A DNA stretch of 52,174 nucleotides from CALCCV01 sp964388665 (GTDB taxonomy: Bacteria; Bdellovibrionota; Bdellovibrionia; Bdellovibrionales; Bdellovibrionaceae). Below are positions 25,968-35,493 of the stretch, in pieces. The notes below the pieces were generated by a model. That model did not search any database. It saw nothing but the letters and a program-made list of their open reading frames with translations, and was not told the origin of the DNA. The position numbers and the translations under genes were made by a program. Each line of letters begins with the position of its first letter. The first letter of the stretch is position 1. Where the stretch lies: contig CAYMBJ010000024.1 of assembly GCA_964388665.1 (NCBI GenBank), positions 1-52,174 on the forward strand, given 5' to 3'.

Positions 25968-28424
25968 TCAATTGAATTCAATTTTTACCCCCAAAGCAAA
26001 AAATAACGGCAAGCCCGTGATCGATTCTTTTTGTGAATAGTCGTAGGAGTATTGAATCGCCTCTGGGTTTTTTGAATTTAAAAGATTTTGAATGTCCAGA
26101 TATCCCGAAACAATGCTGGTGTTGTAGATCCACTTTTTATCCACCCGCAAATCAACCTGAAAAAAATCATTGAGTCGCTCCGAGTAGATCTGACCACGCA
26201 CCGGAAAATACAAATCGTTATCGGCATCAAAGTAGCCTCCCACAACGGGTGTGTAAGGATTTCCAGTCACGTAGCGCACCCGTCCGCCCAGCTTCCAATT
26301 GCGCGAAAATTCGTAAGACTCAACGAGATTGATATTGTGAGTTTGATCGTACTCAAAAAGATACTCATCATGACGGTCATCTTTTCGTGTGCTTTTAGAG
26401 AGAGTGTAACTGAGCCAGCCGGTGTGCTGACCAACTTCCCACTTCAACTGCGCCTCCCAACCATACGCGTGCCCAGAGCCGGAGTTATTAAAGATCTCAG
26501 GGACCTGTTGGCCATTTTCATCAGTGCGCTGCTGCTGACTGTCTGCCACCAATTGGCTAAACTCTCGCCAAAAAAAACCGCTCACCAACTGCCAGCCCTT
26601 TTCTTGACCTTCGCGAAAATCCTTTTCCATTCCCAATGCCAAATGCAAGGCTCGGGGAGATTTGATGTCAGGATTACCAAATGCCCGATCCGACTCCTGC
26701 GGTGTTGGTGGCTGATAGTACATTCCCGTCGCACCATTGAGAGTGAGCGATGAGCTCCATTTGTGCGAAGCTGCAAACCTTGGACTAAAAAAATTCTCTT
26801 TGGTGGTGCTAAAGTGATCCACGCGAAAATTGGGCTTCAATGTCCAAGCACTCTCCTCCGGAGTGAGTGTGTTCTCCCAGTACAGGGCCGCCACTCCCCC
26901 TTGTGCCTTGATGTCCACCTCGCGAATATTTCCGCTAGATATGGGGTTATTGATGCCGCCTTCATTGTTAGGAATGGGCAGCCGCAAACTGAGATCTGCC
27001 GTCGTGAAGCGATTGTCCATGCCCCAGGTCCCCACCCACTGAGGACTCAATTTTTTTTCAAATTCAGAACGCAGCGTGAGAGTCTGTGCGGTGTTCTTAA
27101 AGTACTTATCGCCAATCTCGGTAAAAAATCGATCTTCGCCTATTCCCACAGAGGTGCGCCACTGCCAATCCAGTTTTGAATCGTACTCCCACTGCGGAAT
27201 CAAGCGCCAAAAACTGGTGCGATTTGAAAAACTGCCTCGAATGGAAGGATCCTGGCGAAGAGGTTCACGAAACAAAAACTCAAGCGTGTCCTGCGAATAA
27301 ATCGAGACGACCTTGAGTTGATTTTTTTCGTCAATTTTCTTGTCATAGCCGACGCTCAAGTCGGCAAACTCTGGAGCGACTGTGAGGTTAAAACTTTCGT
27401 TGTCTTTTAAAAGTTCACGTAGCAATAGCCCGATGTAAGAGTATCTCCCGCCCAACCAAATTGAGGAGCTCTCATCAATTTGACTTTCAAAGAGCCCGCC
27501 CGCCTTGAGGGTGTCCATAAACACAAAACCTTTGCGCCCCACTTGAGTGTCCACTTCTGCCGAGCGCGTCTTCAGACTGACAATGCCGCCAAGGGCTCTT
27601 CCGTAAAAGGAGGTGTAACCCGCCGAAAGGTAGTCCACATTGGCGATGCTCTCCGGTTGAACCACTGAGGTCAATCCACCAAAATGAAAAACCTGCGGCA
27701 CCTCATGGCCATCAATATCGTATCTCGTGTCTTTGGCGCTGGACCCCTGAATGACCACTTGTGAAGATCCGCCAATCACACGATTCACTCCTGGCAGATT
27801 TTGCACAGCCTTTACAGGGTCTCCAGAACTACCAGGAAGTGTCAAAAACGTCTGGCGAGAAAGAGATTTTTGTGCAACATCCTTTTTGCGCCGACCAAGA
27901 ACCGTGGTTTCAAAGGTGAACTTTTCATAGCTAGTGCGCTCGACAAAAAAATTCTTTTTAATTTTCAAGATGTTTGGCGCGGTTCCGTCTGCGGCTGGCG
28001 GGGCCGCGGCAGACGGGGCCGCGCCAGCATCCGCATCCACATCTGCGACAGCGTTCGCATTCGCAGAGGTCTTCACATTCGCATCAGCAGTGGTCTTCCC
28101 AAAATCCTTGGGTGCAATGGACTGCTTTTCTTCCCACTTTTTGTATCCGGGAACATTGATCACCCACTCAAAGTCACCAAAGGGCACGGATTCGAGAAAG
28201 AATTCACCCTTGTCATTGGTTATCGCCTTGAGTTTGTGCGGCAACACATAGACATTGATTCCTTTTAGCGGAATGCTTGTCCCCTTCTCTTTGACAACCC
28301 CCTCCACCTGAAATCCCTGAGGAGTTGCTGCCTCTTGAGAAGAGGCGAGGTCCGAAGAACATAAGACAAGATATGCAAAAGCCATTAGAGTGTTTAAAAT
28401 CGTAGGGCTGCGTTTTGATGTCAT
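25968..28424 (-). CDS. TonB-dependent outer-membrane receptor
   Basis: An 818-residue receptor. A signal peptide is followed by a carboxypeptidase-regulatory-like beta-sandwich (about residues 36-95: VEGVVKEKGTSIPLKGINV, AITNDKGEFFLESVP), then an Ala/Asn/Asp-rich linker (about 110-150). The plug domain is at about 170-300 (LPGSSGDPVKAVQNLPGVNR, VIQGSSAKDTRYDIDGHEVP, SIANVDYLSAGYTSFYGRALG). The rest is a 22-strand-type barrel ending in GVKIEFN. Such proteins import scarce ligands using energy passed on by TonB. The ligand cannot be inferred, and no siderophore genes are near. A dedicated TonB gene lies 7 bases upstream. Confidence 0.93.
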   Translation of the reverse strand: MTSKRSPTILNTLMAFAYLVLCSSDLASSQEAATPQGFQVEGVVKEKGTSIPLKGINVYVLPHKLKAITNDKGEFFLESVPFGDFEWVINVPGYKKWEEKQSIAPKDFGKTTADANVKTSANANAVADVDADAGAAPSAAAPPAADGTAPNILKIKKNFFVERTSYEKFTFETTVLGRRKKDVAQKSLSRQTFLTLPGSSGDPVKAVQNLPGVNRVIGGSSQVVIQGSSAKDTRYDIDGHEVPQVFHFGGLTSVVQPESIANVDYLSAGYTSFYGRALGGIVSLKTRSAEVDTQVGRKGFVFMDTLKAGGLFESQIDESSSIWLGGRYSYIGLLLRELLKDNESFNLTVAPEFADLSVGYDKKIDEKNQLKVVSIYSQDTLEFLFREPLRQDPSIRGSFSNRTSFWRLIPQWEYDSKLDWQWRTSVGIGEDRFFTEIGDKYFKNTAQTLTLRSEFEKKLSPQWVGTWGMDNRFTTADLSLRLPIPNNEGGINNPISSGNIREVDIKAQGGVAALYWENTLTPEESAWTLKPNFRVDHFSTTKENFFSPRFAASHKWSSSLTLNGATGMYYQPPTPQESDRAFGNPDIKSPRALHLALGMEKDFREGQEKGWQLVSGFFWREFSQLVADSQQQRTDENGQQVPEIFNNSGSGHAYGWEAQLKWEVGQHTGWLSYTLSKSTRKDDRHDEYLFEYDQTHNINLVESYEFSRNWKLGGRVRYVTGNPYTPVVGGYFDADNDLYFPVRGQIYSERLNDFFQVDLRVDKKWIYNTSIVSGYLDIQNLLNSKNPEAIQYSYDYSQKESITGLPLFFALGVKIEFN

Positions 28425-28431
28425 CTATTTG

Positions 28432-29190
28432 CTATTCCAATTTAAAATTAAAGTTGTAGCGAATCTGCGCGGCCGTTGGTTTGCCATTGATTTCTGCCGG
28501 ACGAAATTTGAATTTGGCCACAGCGGCCATGGCCGCCTCATTCAAACCAAATCCAGGACCGGATATCAAGTCGATTTTGCGCACAATGCCTCTGTCATCG
28601 ATGATCAGTTCTAAAACAACCACACCTTCAATATTTTTTTCTTTTGCCTCTGCAGGATACGGAAGATTGATTTTGCTAACAACGGCAGGTTGAGCTGTCA
28701 AAAGGTATTCCTCAGTCACCCCCGGCACTCCCGTCAAGCTACCCCTGCTGCCGCTGCCTCCGTCCTCGCCTTCACTTTCATTTGCTGTCAATGAGTCACT
28801 TGTTGCGGAATCGACACTGCTCGAAGATTTTTTTTCGGTGACGATGTTGCTCTGCTCATCCAGTTGCTTTGGCATTTTTGTTGGCGTTGGCGTTGGCGTT
28901 GGCGTTGACTTTTGCTGTTGCACAGTGGTGGATTCTTGAGTTTTTTGTGGCGAGGCCCGCGGACCGGCCCCAAGTTGCTTTTCGCCCAAGCGAATGACGT
29001 CCACAGTCAGTCGCTCACCTTGAGGAGTTCCAAGCCTTGCACTGGACATCAGCATCGGCCAGATGAGCAGCGAGAGATGCAAACACAAGCTCACAACTAG
29101 ATACAACAAAAATATCCGTTGCCTCGACTGCGGCGACAGCTGTCCCGTAGACAGTGGAGAAATCAGGCGCAAAAAAAATCGCCTCAACAA
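28432..29190 (-). CDS. tonB: TonB energy transducer
   Basis: A 252-residue protein with a TTG start, two codons before LRRFF. A single membrane anchor lies at about residues 26-48 (IFLLYLVVSLCLHLSLLIWP). A periplasmic linker contains a Pro-Thr repeat (TPTPTPTPTK) and Ser-rich acidic stretches. The C-terminal TonB domain lies at about 165-252 (YPAEAKEKNIEGVVVLELII, GFGLNEAAMAAVAKFKFRPA, RYNFNFKLE). It couples the proton gradient, through ExbB/ExbD (not in this window), to the receptor encoded next. The Pro-Thr repeat is encoded by four tandem copies of a hexamer, so its length may vary without changing frame. Confidence 0.92.
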   Translation of the reverse strand: MLRRFFLRLISPLSTGQLSPQSRQRIFLLYLVVSLCLHLSLLIWPMLMSSARLGTPQGERLTVDVIRLGEKQLGAGPRASPQKTQESTTVQQQKSTPTPTPTPTKMPKQLDEQSNIVTEKKSSSSVDSATSDSLTANESEGEDGGSGSRGSLTGVPGVTEEYLLTAQPAVVSKINLPYPAEAKEKNIEGVVVLELIIDDRGIVRKIDLISGPGFGLNEAAMAAVAKFKFRPAEINGKPTAAQIRYNFNFKLE

Positions 29191-29193
29191 ATG

Positions 29194-29820
29194 TTAAAAT
29201 CCGACGTTAATAATTGGCGAAACGAAGAAGGTTCCTTTGAGATGAAAATTAAGAAGACCAATCTGCACTCCTGTCAGCGAATCCGCAACATTGACCAAAC
29301 CAATCTGAAATCCTCTGACCGTCTTTGCCTGATTGTAGAGCGCCAACTGGATTCCGTTGATATCGGTGAACTTAGCAAGGTTTGCGCCCAATGCCAACTG
29401 CAGACCCGAAACCTGGGAGGCCGCCTCATTGTAATTGACCAACAAAGAGCTTTGGATACCCACCACTTCTGTTTTGTTGTAATTTAAGTTGGTCAGTCCG
29501 GCCAACTGCAACCCCACGATGGTTGTCGAGCCATAGGTGATATTGAAAAGGCCAGACACAGAGAGTCCGACAAATGTTAAATCTGTTACATTGCCCAAGA
29601 CACCAACATCAATGCCGTAGACATCACGATGCCGACCCCACAGCAAACTTAAACGAGCGCCCGTAATGTTGTAATCAGAAGGAGGAAACTGCAGCGGCGG
29701 AACAATGGCCACTGAAATCGGCGTCATAGCTGCTTTGGCCGTTTCAAAATGAATGAGCAAAACAAAAACTAAAAAGACAACAAAAGCTGGGCGTAGAATT
29801 CGCGATGATGATTTGTACAT
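29194..29820 (-). CDS. LA_2272-type surface-repeat protein
   Basis: A 208-residue exported protein with a signal peptide (VVFLVFVLLIHFETAKA). The mature part is made of repeats of about 20 residues built on a G-[LIV]-Q-[LI]-[AG]-L pattern: VGLQLAGLTNLNYN, VGIQSSLLVNYN, SGLQLALGANLA, NGIQLALYNQA, RGFQIGLVN, TGVQIGLLNFH. This resembles the LA_2272 surface-repeat family described in Leptospira and other didermic bacteria. Regular repeats of this kind are expected to form a beta-solenoid or outer-membrane barrel. It ends in IINVGF with a C-terminal Phe, typical of outer-membrane insertion. It leads the operon, three bases before tonB. Confidence 0.83.
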   Translation of the reverse strand: MYKSSSRILRPAFVVFLVFVLLIHFETAKAAMTPISVAIVPPLQFPPSDYNITGARLSLLWGRHRDVYGIDVGVLGNVTDLTFVGLSVSGLFNITYGSTTIVGLQLAGLTNLNYNKTEVVGIQSSLLVNYNEAASQVSGLQLALGANLAKFTDINGIQLALYNQAKTVRGFQIGLVNVADSLTGVQIGLLNFHLKGTFFVSPIINVGF

Positions 29821-29926
29821 GCAGTCAGCCTAGACGAAAACATTCTAGAGCTCAAATAGGTATTTTCATCATTGATCAAGATTTCGCGATTTATAAGAAC
29901 TGCTGATCGCAATTCTCATCAGATGT

Positions 29927-30958
29927 TCACAATTGCGCCTTTAACCGACGTCCCATCAATTTATCGATGATCATTTTTAAATTTTGACCAGCAGCCAAGC
30001 CGTTGCTGTGTTTTTTCGGCGACTGTGGATCCAAGCCAATGACATGATTGGGCATTGGGCCAAAGTTTTCGCTCCAAACAGCCAAAGATCCCCAGTTGAT
30101 ACCTATCAAACGATTTTTGCTATCAAATATGGGACCACCACTGTATCCGGTGGCGACGGCGGCATGATAAAAGAGATTGGATGAATCTTTAAAAAAGTTC
30201 TGCGACACCATATTAAAAAGCCATGTCAATCTCTCTGACGACAGCCCCAGCTCACCATAAAGTCTTTTCCACAGATTCACCGTAGCACTTTTTGATCGCA
30301 AAAAGCCTTGAGTCTGGCGCAAGCCAATGTGATCGATAGACCCCTCAGAACTGAGATTTGCGGCAGCACCAAAATCAATATATGAGGGTGTGGAAAAGTC
30401 ATGGGCATAGGCCAGGTGACGTTGACCACTAGCAACCAGCGGCAGCACGCGCTCGCCTGCGGGCACCTGTGGAAATCCCAAGACACGAATGGGACCGTAC
30501 TCCATCGAAATGCCACTCAAAAAGATTTGCGGATAACGAAAATTTGCCAGCGCAGGATGTTCCAACTTCAGCAGCACCCAATCACGGTAAGGTGCATTTT
30601 GATTGGTAAGCTGCAAATTTCCTAGATCGACAATCTTAAACTCGTGAATGACCACTTTTGTGGATGCTTGAGGGAACTCAATCAGCACATTTTTTCGGCA
30701 GCTTTGGCCAATGAGTCGCTGAGAGTATCGGGCGGCCGGATTTTTTCCGCCCTGAAAACAGTAGGTGATATTGTGTAAACTGGTGAGAAAATAACCAGGT
30801 TTGAAGAGCAAGATTCCAGTTCCCGATTTGAGCAGGCCATCGGAACGCAGAGTTATTTTTCCGATCGCCTCCAAAGGCAGCTCGGTTGCTTGCAATTTCC
30901 CCACGCCGCATATCAGCATAGGGAGGGCGATCAACAGTTTCCGTGTTTTCATTCGCAT
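29927..30958 (-). CDS. Exported trypsin-like serine protease
   Basis: A 343-residue periplasmic or secreted protease. ATG 30958 is used, with an alternative ATG at 30952 and an in-frame TTG at 30970. No strong ribosome binding site helps the choice. A signal peptide (KLLIALPMLICGVGKLQA) precedes the chymotrypsin-fold domain. The catalytic triad is visible: His in GYFLTSLHNI near residue 60, Asp in YRDWVLLKLEHP near residue 128, and Ser in TGYSGGPIFD near residue 290, followed by RLIGINWGS. No PDZ domain is present, unlike HtrA. The roughly 160 residues between Asp and Ser are longer than in simple trypsins. The gene is divergent from the antiporter gene. Confidence 0.87.
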   Translation of the reverse strand: MRMKTRKLLIALPMLICGVGKLQATELPLEAIGKITLRSDGLLKSGTGILLFKPGYFLTSLHNITYCFQGGKNPAARYSQRLIGQSCRKNVLIEFPQASTKVVIHEFKIVDLGNLQLTNQNAPYRDWVLLKLEHPALANFRYPQIFLSGISMEYGPIRVLGFPQVPAGERVLPLVASGQRHLAYAHDFSTPSYIDFGAAANLSSEGSIDHIGLRQTQGFLRSKSATVNLWKRLYGELGLSSERLTWLFNMVSQNFFKDSSNLFYHAAVATGYSGGPIFDSKNRLIGINWGSLAVWSENFGPMPNHVIGLDPQSPKKHSNGLAAGQNLKMIIDKLMGRRLKAQL

Positions 30959-31147
30959 TCTATATATCAATCCATTTCAAATGAGCTGTTTGTATACAAT
31001 CCATGATAGCAGATTCCGCTGATCATTTGATTTTTCTCAACACTCAAGAGCAATTCTAGACAATCGTCAAAAGGTCGATATCCGCGAGCAAGTGCAAAAT
31101 GGCAATACAAAATTGCCTGATTGAATTTATTATCCCATGATAGGGCG

Positions 31148-33379
31148 ATGACGCATTTGCCCCCACTCATTCAGGACCTCGCCCTTATTCTGGCCGTCGC
31201 CTCTGCTGTCGGACTTCTCTTTAACTTGTTTCGCCTGCCCGTTATTTTGGGATACATTGTTGCAGGAGTTAGCATTGGCTCCCTTCATGGCCTCCTCCCC
31301 AATGTCAGCGACAGTGCGGGCATTCAGGCCTGGGCCGATCTTGGCGTCATCTTTTTGCTTTTTAGTTTGGGCCTTGAATTTAGTTTTCGCAAACTTCTCA
31401 AACTGGGCTCTGCCGCGCCAATCACGGCGATTTTCGAAATCTCCTGCATGATGGCCTTTTCTTACCTGATTGGCGGACTGCTAGGCTTTGACAAAAACTC
31501 TTCGCTATTTTTAGCTGGCTGCCTTTCGATTTCATCCACCACTGTGATCTACAGAACATTTAAAGAGTTGAATCTGGAAAAATCCAAATTTGCCCAACTG
31601 ACTTTTGGCACACTGATCATGGAGGATCTGCTGGCCGTGGTGCTGTTGGTGATATTGGCCGCTCAAGCACAGCAGACTTCACTTTCAGGGATGGATTTTG
31701 GCGCTTCGATTGCGCGTCTGATTTTCTTTTTGGTGTTGTGGCTGGTTCTGGGTCTGTTCTTTATTCCGTGGCTTTTTAAACGGATCATGAACAAGATCAA
31801 TGACGAATTCCTGCTGATCTTTACCACCGGCCTGTGCCTGATGATGGTGATGATAGTGACCGGAAGCGGTTACTCCGCAGCACTTGGCGCCTTTATGATG
31901 GGCTCCATCTTGGCCGAGACATCGCAAATTCACCGCATTGAAAAGTCGCTGGTGCCCATTCGCAATCTGTTTTCAGCGATATTTTTTGTTTCCATTGGTT
32001 TGCTTTTGGACGTGACGCAGATTTGGCAAAATTGGTCGCTGATCCTGATTTTGAGCCTGGTAGTCATTTTGGGAAAAACTCTGAGTGTCACTCTCGGCGC
32101 GCTCTTGGCTGGCTCAAAGATGCGTGATGCCGTGGCCAGCGGTTTGAGTCTCGCGCAGATCGGCGAATTTTCGTTCATCATCGCCTTGCTCGGTAGCCGC
32201 ATGGGCGTCACCGATGATCGCCTCTACGCCGTGGTGGTGGCCGTCTCCGTGATCACCTCTTCGCTGACGCCCTTTTTTCTAAAGCTCGCGCCGGCGCTGA
32301 CTCGCTGGATAGAATTCATAATGCCCGCCGGAGCCCAGCTCGCTCTGGTGGACTATCAAAACAGTTTTGGCATTAACGGCCGCTCTTCCAAGCGCTCCCT
32401 GCTGTTTCGCGCCTATGGCTATCACATCGTGATGAACACCGTATTGATCATCGCCATTTTCTTGCTCGTAGAAAAATTAGGGCCGCGTGTGTTTTTGTCA
32501 TTTTTTGATAGCCTGCGCTGGCTCAATTACTTTTTGGTAATACTCGCACTCATTGCCACCTCGCCCTTTTACATTGGTCTGTTGTTCGGTTCGGCAAAGA
32601 GCACTGACTTTTCTGCTGAGGACCAACAACGCTTGCGCCGGCTCGATTGGGGCACCAAGAGTGTGCGCTGGATATTTGCAACACTCTTGACAGGCACAAT
32701 GATGAGTCACTTTCTGGGATTAAAGGGTGTCGGCGCCATCGTTTTGTTTTTGCTCTTTTTTGGCCTGGTCTTTGTGTTTCGACCTTCACGACAGTTCTAT
32801 CGGCTTTTAGAAAAAATATTTCATGACAATCTGACTCTTGCCTCCGCCCATCATGTGGACCACAGCGATGACCATATTAAAAAGAACATCATCAACATGG
32901 CCCCCTGGGATTTGAATCTCGTGCCCTTTTTGGTCAGCCCCGCTTCCAAAGCCACTGGCAAACCCCTGCAATTTTCGGGAATCAAAGAGACCTGCCAAGT
33001 GATCGTCACCGCCATCTCGCGCGGCGACCAATGGATCATCGCACCCAGTGGAAGCGAGCCCATTTACCCCGGTGATCGCCTCTATTGTCTTGGCGATGAA
33101 CCTGCACTCACCGCCGCCAAAGAGTATCTAGAAGAAAAAACCGAGGTTGACGTATCTGAAGTCAATTTCAACCTCCGCAAGCACCAGGTGTTTGCAGATT
33201 CCCCCCTCTGCAATCGCAAAATTCGCGACAGCGGCTTGCGTGAGCGAAAGCGCACCTTGATTGTTGGCATCGAGCGCGGCGGCCTCCGCTACTTAAACCC
33301 CGACCCCGAACTCACCATCGAAGAAGACGATATTGTGTGGCTAGTGGGGCCCAACACTGACTTGATTTCCATCGCTTAG
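31148..33379 (+). CDS. CPA2-type monovalent cation/proton antiporter with RCK_C domains
   Basis: A 743-residue inner-membrane transporter. ATG 31148 is chosen; the frame is open from 31121. About 12-13 membrane helices occupy residues 5-390, beginning LIQDLALILAVASAVGLLF and including the family motif SLGLEFSFRKLLKLGS. Another hydrophobic cluster lies near 430-560 (VLIIAIFLLVEKLG, YFLVILALIATSPFYI). The C-terminal 170 residues hold two RCK_C/TrkA_C ligand-binding domains (IYPGDRLYCLG and TIEEDDIVWLVGP). The usual Rossmann RCK_N domain is absent. KefB/KefC relatives exchange K+ or Na+ for H+. RCK_C domains probably gate it by nucleotide or ion binding. It appears monocistronic. Confidence 0.9.
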   Translation: MTHLPPLIQDLALILAVASAVGLLFNLFRLPVILGYIVAGVSIGSLHGLLPNVSDSAGIQAWADLGVIFLLFSLGLEFSFRKLLKLGSAAPITAIFEISCMMAFSYLIGGLLGFDKNSSLFLAGCLSISSTTVIYRTFKELNLEKSKFAQLTFGTLIMEDLLAVVLLVILAAQAQQTSLSGMDFGASIARLIFFLVLWLVLGLFFIPWLFKRIMNKINDEFLLIFTTGLCLMMVMIVTGSGYSAALGAFMMGSILAETSQIHRIEKSLVPIRNLFSAIFFVSIGLLLDVTQIWQNWSLILILSLVVILGKTLSVTLGALLAGSKMRDAVASGLSLAQIGEFSFIIALLGSRMGVTDDRLYAVVVAVSVITSSLTPFFLKLAPALTRWIEFIMPAGAQLALVDYQNSFGINGRSSKRSLLFRAYGYHIVMNTVLIIAIFLLVEKLGPRVFLSFFDSLRWLNYFLVILALIATSPFYIGLLFGSAKSTDFSAEDQQRLRRLDWGTKSVRWIFATLLTGTMMSHFLGLKGVGAIVLFLLFFGLVFVFRPSRQFYRLLEKIFHDNLTLASAHHVDHSDDHIKKNIINMAPWDLNLVPFLVSPASKATGKPLQFSGIKETCQVIVTAISRGDQWIIAPSGSEPIYPGDRLYCLGDEPALTAAKEYLEEKTEVDVSEVNFNLRKHQVFADSPLCNRKIRDSGLRERKRTLIVGIERGGLRYLNPDPELTIEEDDIVWLVGPNTDLISIA

Positions 33380-33514
33380 CTCCGCTCCCCACTCTTAACC
33401 TCAAACCTCGACCTTAGCCATCAACAGGGGAGTCACTCTTTATTTGGATATGCATTCGTCGCTGCTTATTCACCCAAACCAAAGTCATAATTTCCCACTA
33501 TGAGACAACTGGCC

Positions 33515-33616
33515 ATTATCGTTCGCCAAGAAGTAACCGATAGCGATAATATAATTGTAGTGGAATGCCCCTAGAGGAGCCGACGGCATTGTGGAATTAC
33601 CTAATGGGAACCATTA
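33515..33616. repeat. Two inverted repeats upstream of the 33648 gene
   Basis: ATTATCG (33515-33521) pairs with CGATAAT (33544-33550). Further downstream TAATGG-GAA-CCATTA (33602-33616) is perfectly symmetrical, ending 20 bases before the GGAGG of the next gene. The positions fit operator or attenuator sites for the 33648 gene. Both are short, so chance is possible. Confidence 0.35.
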
Positions 33617-33647
33617 CTTTTAATAAAATTTAATTCGGAGGCGTCGA

Positions 33648-34316
33648 TTGGAATTGCGAAACTTCATCAGAGTCATCCTTTTTGTGATTCCCATGATCGT
33701 CCCGGCTCCGTCAAGCGCACAGAGCACCAGAAGAGTTAAGCTTAGCGATGTGCAAAGCTTTAAGTTTAATAGCCGACCCGCCGTTAATGCCTTTTGCACC
33801 AACCTAAAAACCAAAACTAAAAGCCTCGTTCAATGTTCAGATAAGAAAAATGATGCGAATAAATTAACATTTCAGTTCTGTGGAAATGGCTTCGTAGGCT
33901 ATGGGGAATCGACAGACGACGGAAAAATTACTTTAACTTCTCCACCGACCCCAAATATGGGGCCACTTTATGAAATGAAAAATAAACTCAACGAAGTGCT
34001 CGCGACAAGTTCCCCTGCTTATTCATATAGCGTTCAAACCCCGTATATTAATGAATTGGTAAGTTTGTGCGCTCAATACTTTCCACAGCAATCCGAGAGA
34101 ATTAAAGAGGACTTTGAACGCGAAGCCTTGCAATCGCAAGCCCCTGCTGCTGCAACGACCTCTTCTATTCCAAGCCGCGAGGAATGTGAAGCTACACCCA
34201 ATAGCTTAAATTGCATCAGGTACTTCATACCACCTCCGCAAGACTCCGTAGGGGGTGACATCCAGGCCAAACCCGGAACGATAGAGCAAAAAACTAACCA
34301 GCCCGCAGCGAGATGA
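33648..34316 (+). CDS. Exported protein of unknown function
   Basis: A 222-residue protein. TTG 33648 is chosen because CGGAGG stands six bases upstream and a signal peptide follows at once (VILFVIPMIVPAPSSAQ, cleavage near residue 25). Four cysteines lie in the first 100 mature residues (AFCTN, VQCSD, QFCGN, SLCAQ), with another pair near ECEA and LNCI, consistent with disulphides in the periplasm. The C-terminal 60 residues are rich in Ala, Pro and Gln and probably disordered. No family is recognised. A cysteine-synthase-like gene begins 10 bases downstream, so the two are likely co-transcribed, although no functional link is evident. Confidence 0.78.
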   Translation: MELRNFIRVILFVIPMIVPAPSSAQSTRRVKLSDVQSFKFNSRPAVNAFCTNLKTKTKSLVQCSDKKNDANKLTFQFCGNGFVGYGESTDDGKITLTSPPTPNMGPLYEMKNKLNEVLATSSPAYSYSVQTPYINELVSLCAQYFPQQSERIKEDFEREALQSQAPAAATTSSIPSREECEATPNSLNCIRYFIPPPQDSVGGDIQAKPGTIEQKTNQPAAR

Positions 34317-34326
34317 AGGAACTTAA

Positions 34327-35391
34327 ATGAATTCGCAGAACAGATCACAAAACCAAAATCCGCCACCACCTCCGCGCGCGGCTTCCGTGTGGGAGGCTGT
34401 GGGCAATACGCCGATGTTGGTGATGCAGAGTTTTGAGAAGATGACGGGGCATCGGATTTTTGGGAAGGCGGAGTACTTAAATCCGGGTGGCAGCATTAAG
34501 GATCGTGCAGCCAAGGGGCTCATTGAGTACTTTGAGGAGAAGCATCAACTGAGGCCTGGGGACACGCTGGTGGAGGGCACGGCAGGAAATACGGGAATTG
34601 GTTTACTGACGCTGGCGGCAGCGCGCGGTTATAAGGTTTGTATTACGATTGCAGAAAATCAGGCCGCAGAAAAGTTTCAAATTCTAGAGGCCTTTGGTGC
34701 AGAGATCATCAAGACGCCGGCGGTGCCGTTTAGCGATTCAAGACATTTTGTGCATGAGGCGAAACGAATTGCTGCAAGTCGGGAGCGGCACTTTTATGTG
34801 GATCAGTTTGAAAACACGGCCAACGCTGATTTTCACTTTAGGACCACAGGACCAGAGATTTGGGAGCAGTGCGAGGGCAAGATCGATGCTGTGGTGATGG
34901 CGATAGGATCAGGTGGCACCATCTCAGGTGTGAGTCGGTACTTAAAGAGCAAGGATTCTAAAATTCAGATCGTAGCGGCTGACCCAGAGGGCTCGGGAAT
35001 CTATTCTTACGTAAACACAGGTGAACTCAAAGCTGCTGGATCCTCTCTGACTGAGGGAATCGGCATCATGCGGCTGACCCAGAATTTTTTAGGTGCGCAA
35101 ATCGATGGTTCTTTTGTAGTCAATGATCAGGAGATGCTGGCGGCCTTTCGCTTTTTGCTCGAAAAAGAGGGTCTACTGATTGGGCTTTCTGGCGCACTGA
35201 ACACTTATGGCGCAATGAAGTGGGCTCTGACACAGCAGAAACCACAGAGAGTGGTGACCGTGCTTTGTGATCATGGATCACGCTATCTTTCGAAAGTTTA
35301 TAACGAGGCGGCCCTCAAACCACTTGGACTTTGGCCATGGCCACGTATTGAGTCATTATTGCCGATTGCAAATTCGCAAAAGGTTGGTTGA
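34327..35391 (+). CDS. PLP-dependent cysteine synthase-like enzyme
   Basis: A 354-residue fold-type II pyridoxal-phosphate enzyme. The cofactor lysine is in NPGGSIKDRAA near residue 59. The substrate/PLP-binding loop is EGTAGNTGIGL near residue 89, and a glycine-rich phosphate-binding loop GSGGTISGV lies near residue 198. Bacterial CysK/CysM normally show EPTSGNTGI; the EGTAGNTGI variant is the form I associate with the Mcy1/YGR012W subgroup, whose substrate is less certain. The usual reaction is O-acetylserine plus sulphide to cysteine. The first 16 residues are Asn/Gln/Pro-rich and unusual. Starts at ATG 34327, with AAGGA seven bases upstream. It is not accompanied by cysE or sulphate genes. 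Confidence 0.87.
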   Translation: MNSQNRSQNQNPPPPPRAASVWEAVGNTPMLVMQSFEKMTGHRIFGKAEYLNPGGSIKDRAAKGLIEYFEEKHQLRPGDTLVEGTAGNTGIGLLTLAAARGYKVCITIAENQAAEKFQILEAFGAEIIKTPAVPFSDSRHFVHEAKRIAASRERHFYVDQFENTANADFHFRTTGPEIWEQCEGKIDAVVMAIGSGGTISGVSRYLKSKDSKIQIVAADPEGSGIYSYVNTGELKAAGSSLTEGIGIMRLTQNFLGAQIDGSFVVNDQEMLAAFRFLLEKEGLLIGLSGALNTYGAMKWALTQQKPQRVVTVLCDHGSRYLSKVYNEAALKPLGLWPWPRIESLLPIANSQKVG

Positions 35392-35493
35392 ATTCTCAAT
35401 GTGCTACAAATGGGGCTATTCTGTATGCCCAGAGGGCACGAATCCTCGACTGTAAGAACTTCCAGGTCAACCTCTAACTGAAACAGTCATTTC

